Source: Ornithodoros turicata (taxonomy: Eukaryota; Arthropoda; Arachnida; Ixodida; Argasidae). Taken from it: 64,000 nt of DNA. Positions 33,860 to 43,931 of this stretch are shown here, in pieces; within the stretch, counting starts at the first letter, position 1; each line of letters starts with the position of its first letter. The stretch is from NCBI RefSeq assembly GCF_037126465.1, contig NC_088203.1:102796668-102860667 (forward strand), read 5' to 3'. The notes under the pieces were generated by a model. The model did not search any database. It was given only the letters and a program-made list of their open reading frames with translations, and had not been told where the DNA came from. The position numbers were made by a program, and so were the translations under genes.

Positions 33860-34599
33860 TTCGGTTTGCCAGAAATAGCGCCTATTTATAGTCGAGTTCA
33901 CCTCCCTGCATAAAATCATTGCACTATCTATGCAGAAAATAATGCACCTAAACTTTGGGTGGCAACGAATAGACAGGTGCATGTACCATCGAGAATGTAA
34001 ACGCAGAAAATATATGAACAGAGTACAAGATCAATATCCTCACCTGCTTCAACAGCAATGGCCCTTGAACACCGTTGAACGTTTAGTTCGCTTACTTTGT
34101 AAGCGGAGATTAAACCAGTATCGCCAAGACATTGCCGTGTCGTACCTTCATTCACAGTCCTGCTCATCTGAGATGCGGAGGGCAACGTCCCTACCTCACC
34201 GACTGCCCCACGCTGTGGACAAGGGCATTCGGGTAGCGAAACAGGCGCCACCTCCTTATGGCACGGTGCTTTTGATATTGCCTATCTTGTGCTTATCTGG
34301 CAAAGCGCGTACCGAGACGTTCGAAGGGCAATGCATGATTAGTATCTTCTCCGTGTTAGCGCCGCGAAGTTCATGATTAGTTAACCGCAAAACAGGTCTT
34401 CAGGATTTAGATCACCACCACCACCACCTCTCCGTCTGCCGTCTGCAACCCCCTGACGCTCACCTGTTCTTCCCATTTATTTATTTTTTTAATTTCTTAT
34501 TTTTTTAATTTATTTTCTTGGGCGCACTATGTCACACCGTAAGCCCTGCCCCGGGCTGCTCACACCTTTGGTTTTGTTTTGCATTTGTTTGTGAACTGC
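33860..34599. other. Intergenic sequence shared with duplicon 3; no gene seen
   Basis: It aligns with 60005-60078 and 61192-61740. Similar short frames exist in both on both strands, but indels that break frame between the copies argue against coding. Confidence 0.4.
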
Positions 34600-35865
34600 A
34601 ACCACCTAGTAACTAGTAAGCTAACTTTTTCAGTAACTAGCTGTACGCTTTTTCTTTCACATTTTCTTCCTCCACCCGTTCCTGCCTGTTAATCGTGGCT
34701 CGCACGACCGGCCGTAGCTCCAAAGGAAACGGTACGTAGAAACTGAGCAGCTATCACCGCATTCGGAGGAAGATCCACAACTTGACCCCACCCGTAGTGA
34801 CAGTTCACTATGCCAGGATACAGAGTAGGGTTGCCACCTTTCGTAGTGAAAAATACCGGCGAGGGAGAGGAGGTGAATAGAGAGAAAGAGGAAAGGCTCG
34901 CGGGAAAGGAAAGTGGGTGAGGGGTGGATGAGGGGGGAGGGGACAGAGAGAATACGAGGAAACATAAGCTGAATCAATGATGTCGTCAATCAAACCCACG
35001 TTGGGTCTGTGCTCCAGATTTATTCAAGCTGTGGTGGAATGTTGAAGCGAAAACCTCGCAAAAGCCTCTGTGAAAGGTCTTGAGCCACAAATACCGGCAA
35101 AAGGCTGTCGTTATCCCCTTCCTACCGGCAACCGGCAGAGCGAGCAAATAACCGGCCTTGTGGCAACCCTAATTACAGAGCCGTTCGGAGGGGGGGGGGG
35201 GCGAGAGGGGAAGCCGAGGGGCAGGTCCTGGGGGAATTGGCAGACAATATAAAGCGGGAGTCCAGAGAATTTACGATCCCAGCCGTGTAGGTGAGCGTTT
35301 CCTTTATTTACGGAGCTTCAGAGAGCAGAGAGTGAGTGAGGGGGGGGGGGGGGGGCGCTGCTTGGTGGAAATTCTCCTTAGGACGACTCTAGCAGGATGT
35401 GTTCCAAGTGCCCTCGCACAGACTTACAAAGCTTACATTGTAGACAAAGGGCTCAAATTAAAGTTGGATGTAGATGTAAACGGAATGGAAAATGGAATGT
35501 ACAATGAAATGTCAATGTAAAACGGAACAATTACTGCGATGCAAAACGGAAGAAGCGCTGGCTCCGTCTGGTGACCCAAGTGAGCGGCTGTTCGGGACGC
35601 TTCGGGAAATCTGCTTCCGCATAAAACTACAGAGACAAACTTCAGGTATAGTAACTGTCATTCAAGTGCACCCTGCACAAGTAGTTGAGATTGCAGTAGG
35701 GACTAATTTAGAATAAAAGATTTTGGAGTCGTCCTTTTGCCACTTTGGAAAGTAACTGTAAAGTAACAAAGTTACCCGTCATGTAACTTCGCTAATTACT
35801 ATTTGTGCAGAGTAACTGTACTTCTAACTTAGGTACTTAGGCTCTTACTGTTTCGAGTAAGTCTT
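34600..35865. mobile_element. GTAAC-rich repeat element carrying a nested MITE
   Basis: The left edge (AACTAGTAAGCTAAC) and right edge (GAAAGTAACTGTAAAG, GTAACTGTACTTC) belong to the same GTAAC-end family seen at 4335 and 30552. The right edge also occurs at about 62160-62275 in duplicon 3, where the interior is missing. Confidence 0.45.
34828..35169. mobile_element. MITE with GGGTTGCCAC ends and TA target duplication
   Basis: GGGTTGCCACC at the left is inverted as GTGGCAACCC at the right. TA flanks both ends (34826-34827 and 35170-35171). AATACCGGC and AACCGGCC lie just inside. The interior has purine runs and no frame. Confidence 0.65.
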
Positions 35866-35945
35866 TCCAGGGCACATAAGAAGGGACATACATCATGGAC
35901 GCTTTGTACTGCAGGCCAGAATAGCAAGGAAAAAAAAATAATCCT

Positions 35946-36192
35946 ACGTGGTGGTGGAATGGCTCGCCATTGTCGGCCTCAGAGAGGTGGGCAACGTCAC
36001 GACTGACGCCCTGGGGAAAGTGCGTCCTGGGCCGACTTCTAAGGGAACTGTGCCAACATATGTCCGAAAGTGTCTGAGGGAAAACCAGGAGAAAACCCAC
36101 ACAGCACAGCCGGCACCGGGATTCGAACACGGGTACCTCCCAGTCCCGAAGTGACATGACCAGCACGCTAACCACTGAGCCACACGAGCTGG
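35946..36192 (-). mobile_element. tRNA-derived SINE, duplicon 2
   Basis: On the minus strand the head has TGGCTCAGTGG and GTTCGAATCCC, then a body with GGTTTTCTCCTGG and an A-rich end near 35930. The equivalent site of duplicon 1 (near 18190-18260) lacks it, while duplicon 3 has it at 62644-62889. Confidence 0.75.
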
Positions 36193-36469
36193 TAGAATCA
36201 GCTCAGAGAGCTCAGAGTTACGTCCATTTCTATTGGCAGTCGTAAGCACGTGACTTCTCGTTCGCTGCATCACTGGTATAGCGTCGTGCGCTGTGATGTC
36301 AAAGCCGCGTGAGTCTCAGTATTCGCGGCGCCCATTTTCTCCGCTTCTATTGCCCTTTCGCTGTGAAACTTTCGGGGCAGGTTCAGATTGGTGCAAAGAA
36401 CCGCCTCTTACGTTTATCTAGGATAACGTAGGATGACCTGTCCCAACCCCTTTTATGGGAAATGTCGCA

Positions 36470-36860
36470 CACGGCTAATATAACTATGAGGTATCTCTTA
36501 GGCCCATCATCTTCTGTAGGTAATTGAAGGATCATGGTATGCATTGATCATCATACACGCTACACCAAACCCGCAGCGCTTGCCTCTTCGACGGTACCAC
36601 ACGCTGCCAGTTTCCCCTAAGAAACACATATTTGTCGCTGGAGCGGAAGTGACGTCTACTAGATGTTATAGATCGAGAAGTTACCTGTCGAAAAGAACTC
36701 TTAGAAAGAAAAAGAAAAAAAGAAACTTAGTTACAGAAACGAGTTACCTCGAAATCTGCTAGATGTATTCCCGCTTTCTATCCAGACCGTTCAGTATGCT
36801 CCGATATATGAAACTCCGGCATTCATAATCTCAAAGTAAAGTCGTTGTTTTGCTACGAGA
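36470..36860 (+). pseudogene. Old gypsy integrase relic, duplicon 2 copy
   Basis: This aligns with 18497-18795. It reads GPSSSVG, then a frame change, then HATPNPQRLP in another frame, and carries an additional GTTACC-type insertion near 36670-36755 that is shared with duplicon 3. Confidence 0.5.
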
Positions 36861-37126
36861 GATATTTAACGCAATATTTATAGCTGAAGTTATTTTTGCT
36901 TGCTCATTTTGCATTGAGAGGAAGGCAGCGCATCATTACTACTATCGCTGGTTTTTATTATCGAGTGTTTTGGAGCAGCCGGCTATTGCGTTTTGTAGGA
37001 GCGTTTTTCTTTCCTAACTCCAACTCCAACTGTTACTACATCCTACTGTCACTAATACCATATTACTACCGTCATCAGCAGCACGCGCATGGTACAAAAG
37101 CCCGTGAAGAAGCAGAAGCAGAGTCT

Positions 37127-38194
37127 ATTCTTGAACGCGTCAAGGCGCACAAACACTCGCGCTTCGCAAACCTCGTGCACACCTTCTCCCTGTTAGCTGA
37201 TCCACTCCCTGTAACCCCTGAGGCAATACCACCATGGCTTATCCGTGAAGTAAGCTGCGGGATGTCCATACCACACTTACGGAAGAAGACAGCCTCCGCA
37301 ATCGTCGCAAAATCAATCGCCTCCGACTTCATTCAGACGACACTCGACGAGCACCTGAAGATATTTACAGATGGCTCTGTCCTCCAAAAGCCCAGATCAA
37401 GCACTGCCGCCTTCTGCATCCCAGCCCTTAACTTATCTTGGAGTGGACGCATCATCACCAACGTCTCCTCCTCAACTGCCGAGCTCATAGCCATAGAACA
37501 CGCACTGAGGAACCTGCAAACACTTTCCCCTCAACCAGCCGTCATCCTCACCGATTCCCGCTCTTCCCTTCTTCGGATCCAGCACCCAAAGTACGAAGAC
37601 ACCGTGGCTTGGCAAGTTCGAGACCTAATTCGAACGCTCGAGGACTTGAACTATAATGTCCACCTCCAATGGATACCCTCACACGTGGGCATAGTCGGCA
37701 ATGAACAAGCGGACAACCTTGCAGCAGCAGCGCACCAACTTGACGCAAACCTACCTGCCCCTATTGACCCTGACGCCACGCGCACGGCAATAAGGGATTA
37801 TATCACCATGGTTCATCTCCAAACAGCAAACACTCCAGCAGAATACGCACCTGCCTGTCCGACCAGAGGACTTCCGAGACACACTGCCACGCTTATACAT
37901 CGCCTGAGAACGGGAAGTGCCTTCACACCAGCGTTCCTGCACAAGCTCGGACGAACAGAGTCACCATACTGCAGCAGCTGTAGAGAACTATCTGATATAT
38001 GCCATCTTCTCCTTCGTTGCGGGAGGTATCACAGCGAAAGGCAATCCCTACTTCAACGTCTTCAGGGCACAGGAACGACTTTACGCTCTTCTAATGACCT
38101 CACGCACCCTCAAGGGTCAAGATATACCCGAAGGAAAATTCGGGACGCACTCCTCAGCTTCCTAGAAGACACCGGACTTTCGTCAGTTTTGTAA
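37127..38194 (+). CDS. LINE ORF2 C-terminal fragment: RNase H domain and CCHC motif
   Basis: The frame is open for 355 codons. The RNase H catalytic pattern is complete: IFTDGS (D), AELIAIEHAL (E), ILTDSRSSLL (D) and HVGIVGNEQADNLA (H..D). It is followed by CSSCRELSDICHLLLRC, the C-x2-C...H-x4-C motif found at the end of many LINE ORF2 proteins. RNase H after the reverse transcriptase is typical of I/R1/Tad-like LINE clades; the reverse transcriptase itself is missing through 5' truncation. The open frame continues upstream into host sequence (from 36896), but that part is not element-derived. A dead copy by structure, though its frame is intact, so it is fairly young. Confidence 0.88.
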   Translation: MLERVKAHKHSRFANLVHTFSLLADPLPVTPEAIPPWLIREVSCGMSIPHLRKKTASAIVAKSIASDFIQTTLDEHLKIFTDGSVLQKPRSSTAAFCIPALNLSWSGRIITNVSSSTAELIAIEHALRNLQTLSPQPAVILTDSRSSLLRIQHPKYEDTVAWQVRDLIRTLEDLNYNVHLQWIPSHVGIVGNEQADNLAAAAHQLDANLPAPIDPDATRTAIRDYITMVHLQTANTPAEYAPACPTRGLPRHTATLIHRLRTGSAFTPAFLHKLGRTESPYCSSCRELSDICHLLLRCGRYHSERQSLLQRLQGTGTTLRSSNDLTHPQGSRYTRRKIRDALLSFLEDTGLSSVL

Positions 38195-38359
38195 TTTCAT
38201 CCCCCTAACCCCTCTTTTTCCTCTTTCCTTTCTTTCTTAACTTTTTTGCTTATTCTTTTCCTCCCTTACTCCCCTCCCTTGGAAATGTAACTTGCCGCCA
38301 TTATTCTGAGCAGGCAGACCACATTTCTTTTCTTAATAAACGTCACTACCACCACCACC
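37127..38359 (+). mobile_element. 5'-truncated LINE with 13-bp target duplication, inserted in the gene 3 5' flank
   Basis: AGAAGCAGAGTCT occurs at 37114-37126 and 38360-38372. The uninterrupted site is visible at 63815-63830. The element carries the 3' end of ORF2, a short UTR, AATAAA at 38335 and an ACC-repeat tail. 5' truncation, variable-length target duplication and a simple-repeat tail are the signs of target-primed reverse transcription. Confidence 0.93.
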
Positions 38360-38819
38360 AGAAGCAGAGTCTCGTTCACCCGTTCGGTTGCTCACTCCTT
38401 CCCTTGCCTTGCCTTGCCGAGCACATCAGCTCTCACCGCTGGATAACATCAATTATGGGTAAGCAGTGTTCCGTTTTTTTTTTTTTTTTTTTTTGCTTTG
38501 CAACCATTGCGTACGTTCATTAACGATACACACGGCATACTGGCACATCCACCTTTTTGATGCGGTCAAGTTTCGAGCTGTGTAGTCCTAATGTGGTTCA
38601 GGTGTGAAATTAGGAACATGGTTGGTCGTTCGTTTTTGATAACGATTACTTGTGCGGCCACGTGCCTGCTAGCTGGAAAGTTCACCTCGGTGTGGTCAGT
38701 CGTGGTACGGTTCTGCTTAGTCATTGCGAGCGTCTACGGTTTCCGCTGTTCCTTGGACTAAGGGCACTTGACCACAGAAGAGAAGGAAGCAGCCCTCTAA
38801 AAAAATTACGAATGAAACC

Positions 38820-39094
38820 TATCATAGTCGCGGGATGGCGTAAGTATAGAAACACACAGACATCATGGCGAGTTGTATGCCTTCGAGTCACGGCGTAGCA
38901 ACTGCAACGTCGTGCTCTCTGTGCGTGAACTTTATTTCGTAAAGGAAGAGTGAAACGCGATCAACACAAAGGTACGCCGCGCTGTCGAGAACTTAAACAC
39001 TGGGTAGTATATCAAGGGAATGGCGGCGCAGTGATATTGGATAAGCTACCAAAGCCTTGCGGCGGTGCTGACGTAATTGACACTGGATATCACA
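38820..39094 (-). repeat. 3' LTR of the gypsy element
   Basis: 275 bp, starting TGTGATATCC and ending CTATGATA on the minus strand. Identical to the other LTR as far as I can see. Confidence 0.93.
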
Positions 39095-39203
39095 CTCCTC
39101 CCCTCTCCGAAAAGAAAGCAGAACACCTGACTTACGTATAAGCATTACAGCACTTGCTATATAGGAAAATAAAGCGAGAAAGACAAAAATGTCATCAGCA
39201 AAA

Positions 39204-42200
39204 CTATGGGCAATATCTGTCCACAGGACGCTTGATTCGTGTAGACCGTCTAGGTGACGATGTCACCGCACTATCACTTGAAGTGCTGCTGCCGTCTGGA
39301 CATGACCCATGATTCTCCACGGTATCAGGTTGAAAATCAGCTGGTGGTACACTCGGTGACAACTGCGACTGTGCTGTTTCAGCGTCGCTGTCTGATGATG
39401 ATTCTGATCGCTGTGCATCCCTTCGTAGATGGTCTTGGTGCCTGGTGGAAATAACTCCCCCAGGTAGCTGTACAACAGCAGACGACTGTCCTTGTGCTTT
39501 TGTGACAACAGCAGGGACCCAAGTTGGTCCAGGTCGAAAATTTCTTGCGAACACTGGATCCCCAGGACGATAGACGCTGTGGGAACGAGCGCTTTTGTCA
39601 CGCAAAAGTTTGCTGCGCAGTTGCTTACGAAGCACTGCGGTGCGCATGTCCGGATGGAGATTATCCAGAGCAGTCCTGAGTTTTCTTCCGCACAAGAGTT
39701 CTGCTGGAGATGCACCGGTTATCTCGTGCGGCGTTGTTCGATAGCTGAATAGTGCGCGAGATAGCTGCGTCTTGAAATCACCTGTGCTTGCCTTCTTAAG
39801 CTTGTTCTTAATTGTTTGAACAACCCTTTCAGCAGCCCCATTCGATGCTGGGTGATATGGAGGAATTAGGACTTTTCTTACTCCATTCCGCTTCAGAAAT
39901 TCTGTGTACTTTGCTGATACAAATGCTGGTCCATTATCCGACACTACGAGATCGGGCAGTCCATGTCTCGCAAATATAGAACGTAGACAAGAAATAGTAG
40001 CCTCCGCGGATGGTGATGGAACAACTTCGGCTTCTACCCACTTGGAAAATGCGTCCACAAGGATGAAGATGTAATGACCCTTAAAAGGGCCTGCAAAATC
40101 CACATGCAAGCGCGACCATGCTCTTTCTGGAAAAGGCCAAGGCGTCATAGGAACACGCCTGGACTCACGTTGTTGTTCTTGGCATGTCATGCATCTCTGT
40201 ACCTTCGCAGCAATATCTTCGTCCAATGTATCCCACCAGACGTGACTGCGGGCCACAGCCTTCATTTTTGTGACACCAGGGTGGCTGTCATGAAGCAAGT
40301 CGAGAACCTTTGCACGTAGCTCTTGAGGAATGACAACGCGATTTCCGAGAAGTATACAGTCATCCTGCACGCTCAGTTGATCAAAACGCCTTTGGTAAGG
40401 CCTGTAGTCAGTGACGTCAGGTAATTTGCCGCCTGACAACAGTATGTGGCGAACGTTGGATGCAATGACGTCTCTTGACGTGGCTTGAGCGACTACCTTT
40501 GCGGATAAAACAGTTGGGTAGACTCCTTCCAACAGGAACACCTCTGCTGGTCGTTCCACTGGAAGAGCTTCAGTAGGTAGTGGCAATCTGCTCAGTCCAT
40601 CGGCATGTGCGATGCGGCTTCCCTGTCGATAGACCAACTCGTAGCGGTAAGATGATAACGTCAGGGCCCAGCGAAGAAGCCTGGGTGAACAGTTATTAGG
40701 TACAGGCTTATCGTGCGCTAAAAGTCCCAACAGTGGCTTGTGGTCGGTCACTATTTCGAATGAATGACCCCAGAGGTATTGATGAAACCTCAGAACGCCG
40801 AAAATTACGGCCAGAGCCTCTTTATCGAGTTGGCTGTAATTACATTCTGCTGGCATTAAGCTCCTTGACGCATATGCAATAGGAAGCTCTTCACCTGACA
40901 GTTCACGGTGCGCAAGTACAGCACCCACGCCATAAGGCGATGCATCACATACCAACACCAAAGGTTTCTTGGAGTCAAAGTGAGCTAGGACCCTAGCAGA
41001 CGTTAGGAGGTCCTTACTTTTTTGGAAAGCGAGCTGCTGCTCGGTGCCCCAAGTCCATGGCGCATTTGCTCCCAGTAACTTGTTTAGAGGATGCAGTACT
41101 GTCGACAAATCAGGCAAGAACTTCCTGTAATAGTTCACTAGCCCCAGGTAGCTCTGCAACGTTTTCACATTCGTTGGCGCTGGCGCCTTCGTCACAGCTT
41201 CTACCTTCTTTGGATCAGGATGTAACCCCGCTTCCGTGATTATGTGACCTAAATAGTGCACCCTAGGGGCCATAAAAATGCACTTTTCAAGTTTCAATCG
41301 TAGTCCAGCCTCTTCAAGCCTTCGCAGTACAATATCCAAGTTCTTCTTGTGATCGTCGTCATCCTTTCCAGTGACAAGGATATCGTCGAAGTAAACCACG
41401 ACGCCACGCAGATCTTGCAGCAGGTTTTCCATTATTCGTTGAAATAACGCTGGTGCCGTAGAAACACCGAACGGTAGCCTTACGTACCGATACAACCCTT
41501 TCTGAGTGTTGATGGTCACCAGGTTCTTGGACTCTTCGTCCAACAGTATTTGTTGGTAAGCATCCTTGAGGTCAAGCTTACTGAATTTCTTTCCTCCTGA
41601 CAGCTTAGCGAACAGTTCCTCAACCCTTGGAATCGGATACTTCTCAGGTACGGCAACGGGATTTACGGTAATCTTGAAGTCACCACAAATTCTTACACGT
41701 CCATCGCGTTTGACGACAGGAACAATGGGCGCGGCCCATTCAGACGTCTTTACTGGTTCGATAATGCCTTCACGCTGCATACGTTGTAGCTCCTCGGCGA
41801 CTCGGTCTTGAAGAGCAAACGGTACTGCACGCGCTTTAAAGAATCTTGGGCGTGCGCCGTCCTGAATTTGTAGTTTCGCTGTGACATCCTTCAGGGTACC
41901 CAAAGTATCTGAAAAAACGTCTTGATGCTTAGCAATAACGTCCTCAACAGTTGAGACCACGCAGACGTGTGTGTCCTCTGCTGTCAGAGCCATGCCAAAA
42001 GCTTTCATCCAAGTGCGGCCGAAAAGATTTGGGCAAGAACCCGGCGCCACGTAGAGTGGTAAGCACTCCTGCTTGTCACGGAACTTCACTTGAACGTTCA
42101 CGCATCCTCTCACACGAGTTAGTTCACCAGAATAGCTTCGCAACAGTACGTTGGAAGTCTCAAGCTTTGCATGGGGAAGAACCTTGCGCAGAACATTTTC

Positions 42201-43112
42201 GCCAATGATAGATACTCCAGCACCTGTATCGAGTTCCATTTCCAACGGAACACCATCCAGGACGACGTGCGCGCGAAACGGATCGCTTCGATCCGACGCA
42301 TTCCAGAGATCGAACACTTGAGACACAGAAGTAGCTTCTTCGTCTTCAGATGGATCTTCAACGGCATGTACTGGTTTCTTTTTGTCAGACTTTTTCTTGT
42401 CTTCGCCCTGTTCTTTCTTCTTGTTTGCTTTTCCTTGGCAAACTTTCGCCAGGTGACCTTTTTTCCCGCAGCTATGACAAACTGTGTTACGATGTCGGCA
42501 CTGTGTCGCCAAATGCTTCTCACCGCAGCGGTAACACGTTATTCCTGTCGACTTATTCTTCACAAAATTCGCAGCTGTGCCCTCGGATTGTGTGGACAGC
42601 GTTCTGGAATCGTTTCGTGCAGCTTCAATTGCGACAACAGTCTTCTTTGCAATGGCTAGGGTAAGATCTGGCACTTCGAGTAGTCGTGTCTGCATTTGGG
42701 CGTCATTAATGCCACACACAATTCTATCACGTAGCATACTGTCCCGAAATGTGCCGAATTCGCAATCATCCGACAATCTGTTCAACGCAGCAATGAAATC
42801 ACTTACGGCTTCGCCTTCCTGACGAACCCTTGTGTTGAACTTGTAGCGAGCAACCACTTGTGACGGCTTTGGAGAGTAATGACTATCCAACGCCTCCAGG
42901 ATGGCGGGAAGTGCCGTGGCGGACGGTGCAGCAGGCGCAAGCAGGCTCCGAAGTAACGTATATGTCTGCTTTCCACAGCATGTCAAAAAGACAGCGCGTT
43001 GCTTGTCCTGAGCAACATTGTTAGCTTCGAAGTACTGCTGAATCCTTTCCCGGTAGTCAGTCCACGCAGAAGCGTCGCCGTCGAACTGCTCAATATTGCC
43101 GTAAACTGGCAT
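39204..43112 (-). CDS. Gypsy Gag-Pol polyprotein (1302 aa, intact)
   Basis: One uninterrupted frame encodes all parts. Gag has two zinc knuckles (about residues 193-226, CYRCGEKHLATQC and CHSCGKKGHLAKVC). The aspartic protease has DTGAG (about 296). The reverse transcriptase has KLDLKDAYQQI, LPFGVSTAPALFQ and YFDDIL (about 573). RNase H has CDASPYGVGAVL and DKEALAV. Integrase has an HHCC zinc finger (ending CMTCQ, about 970) and the catalytic D, D, E in VDFAGPF, SDNGPAF and NGAAERVVQ. Fusion of Gag and Pol in one frame is seen in several Ty3/gypsy lineages. All catalytic residues seen are intact, so the copy could be active. The first Met follows the 5' LTR and leader closely. Confidence 0.95.
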   Translation of the reverse strand: MPVYGNIEQFDGDASAWTDYRERIQQYFEANNVAQDKQRAVFLTCCGKQTYTLLRSLLAPAAPSATALPAILEALDSHYSPKPSQVVARYKFNTRVRQEGEAVSDFIAALNRLSDDCEFGTFRDSMLRDRIVCGINDAQMQTRLLEVPDLTLAIAKKTVVAIEAARNDSRTLSTQSEGTAANFVKNKSTGITCYRCGEKHLATQCRHRNTVCHSCGKKGHLAKVCQGKANKKKEQGEDKKKSDKKKPVHAVEDPSEDEEATSVSQVFDLWNASDRSDPFRAHVVLDGVPLEMELDTGAGVSIIGENVLRKVLPHAKLETSNVLLRSYSGELTRVRGCVNVQVKFRDKQECLPLYVAPGSCPNLFGRTWMKAFGMALTAEDTHVCVVSTVEDVIAKHQDVFSDTLGTLKDVTAKLQIQDGARPRFFKARAVPFALQDRVAEELQRMQREGIIEPVKTSEWAAPIVPVVKRDGRVRICGDFKITVNPVAVPEKYPIPRVEELFAKLSGGKKFSKLDLKDAYQQILLDEESKNLVTINTQKGLYRYVRLPFGVSTAPALFQRIMENLLQDLRGVVVYFDDILVTGKDDDDHKKNLDIVLRRLEEAGLRLKLEKCIFMAPRVHYLGHIITEAGLHPDPKKVEAVTKAPAPTNVKTLQSYLGLVNYYRKFLPDLSTVLHPLNKLLGANAPWTWGTEQQLAFQKSKDLLTSARVLAHFDSKKPLVLVCDASPYGVGAVLAHRELSGEELPIAYASRSLMPAECNYSQLDKEALAVIFGVLRFHQYLWGHSFEIVTDHKPLLGLLAHDKPVPNNCSPRLLRWALTLSSYRYELVYRQGSRIAHADGLSRLPLPTEALPVERPAEVFLLEGVYPTVLSAKVVAQATSRDVIASNVRHILLSGGKLPDVTDYRPYQRRFDQLSVQDDCILLGNRVVIPQELRAKVLDLLHDSHPGVTKMKAVARSHVWWDTLDEDIAAKVQRCMTCQEQQRESRRVPMTPWPFPERAWSRLHVDFAGPFKGHYIFILVDAFSKWVEAEVVPSPSAEATISCLRSIFARHGLPDLVVSDNGPAFVSAKYTEFLKRNGVRKVLIPPYHPASNGAAERVVQTIKNKLKKASTGDFKTQLSRALFSYRTTPHEITGASPAELLCGRKLRTALDNLHPDMRTAVLRKQLRSKLLRDKSARSHSVYRPGDPVFARNFRPGPTWVPAVVTKAQGQSSAVVQLPGGVISTRHQDHLRRDAQRSESSSDSDAETAQSQLSPSVPPADFQPDTVENHGSCPDGSSTSSDSAVTSSPRRSTRIKRPVDRYCP

Positions 43113-43184
43113 GACGGTGAGTGCTCTGTAGATGCAGGTCTACTCGAACAGCAAAGATGCAAAGTGGTTAATCCTCGTCGCCAA

Positions 43185-43459
43185 TATCATAGTCGCGGGA
43201 TGGCGTAAGTATAGAAACACACAGACATCATGGCGAGTTGTATGCCTTCGAGTCACGGCGTAGCAACTGCAACGTCGTGCTCTCTGTGCGTGAACTTTAT
43301 TTCGTAAAGGAAGAGTGAAACGCGATCAACACAAAGGTACGCCGCGCTGTCGAGAACTTAAACACTGGGTAGTATATCAAGGGAATGGCGGCGCAGTGAT
43401 ATTGGATAAGCTACCAAAGCCTTGCGGCGGTGCTGACGTAATTGACACTGGATATCACA
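43185..43459 (-). repeat. 5' LTR of the gypsy element
   Basis: 275 bp, followed on the minus strand by one base and then the primer-binding site. It is expected to contain the element promoter. Confidence 0.93.
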
Positions 43460-43931
43460 AAACCAACGTTTCAAGCGCTGTTACCCTACCACGGCGTAGC
43501 GCTTCCTCCGCTCATGTTGGGCAGCAGGTAGAGACTGTCCCACGTAACGACCGCCAAGCTCTAAAAAAATATTGTTGTGAAGAGAAGTCGAAGCTGATAG
43601 CCAGTATTTTCGTTTATACTAATTAGCTGAGAGCCGAAGTGTCAATGAAAGTTTTCTTAAAATCAAATCAACATATTCTCGAATAAGGTGTCCTGAACGC
43701 GGCACCCTTTACGGGTTTTTTCGCCAAGAGAGAATCCGAGAGTATCACGTGACTATCTGCGCGCATGTGTAGGCACTGGCACGCATTGTTCTTCGAACGA
43801 GAGCAAGCGTTTGCTACGGTTGTCCACCGAAAGCGGATGTCCAGCTTTCACTACATGCTCAATATGACAGGGCTTGTTGTACATGCTTGTCCATAGCTTG
43901 TCCAAGCCGTACAAATATGGTGAGCTAAAAT

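Larger units (their letters stand above)
38820..43459 (-). mobile_element. Complete Ty3/gypsy LTR retrotransposon with identical LTRs
   Basis: Two 275-bp LTRs (38820-39094 and 43185-43459) show no difference by eye. The 5-bp direct repeat AAACC flanks the element (38815-38819 and 43460-43464). On the minus strand the primer-binding site TGGCGACGAGGAT (43171-43183) fits the 3' end of a serine tRNA, and a purine tract GGAGAGGGGAGGAG (39095-39108) abuts the 3' LTR. A single intact Gag-Pol frame lies inside. There is no envelope frame, so this is a retrotransposon rather than a retrovirus. It sits in intron 1 of gene 3, antisense to it. Confidence 0.95.

Noticed and set aside
33930..34376. 148-codon frame with a similar one at 61404-61634
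   Set aside because: The copies differ by frame-breaking indels and a G run, and both strands look equally open. It is treated as duplicated non-coding sequence.
36896..37126. Upstream 77 codons of the long frame that ends in the LINE
   Set aside because: This part is host 5'-flank sequence (the same as at 63595), fused in frame by chance to the inserted LINE. Only 37127-38194 is element-derived.
39254..42822. Plus-strand frames across the gypsy polyprotein
   Set aside because: They are shadows of the intact minus-strand Gag-Pol frame.
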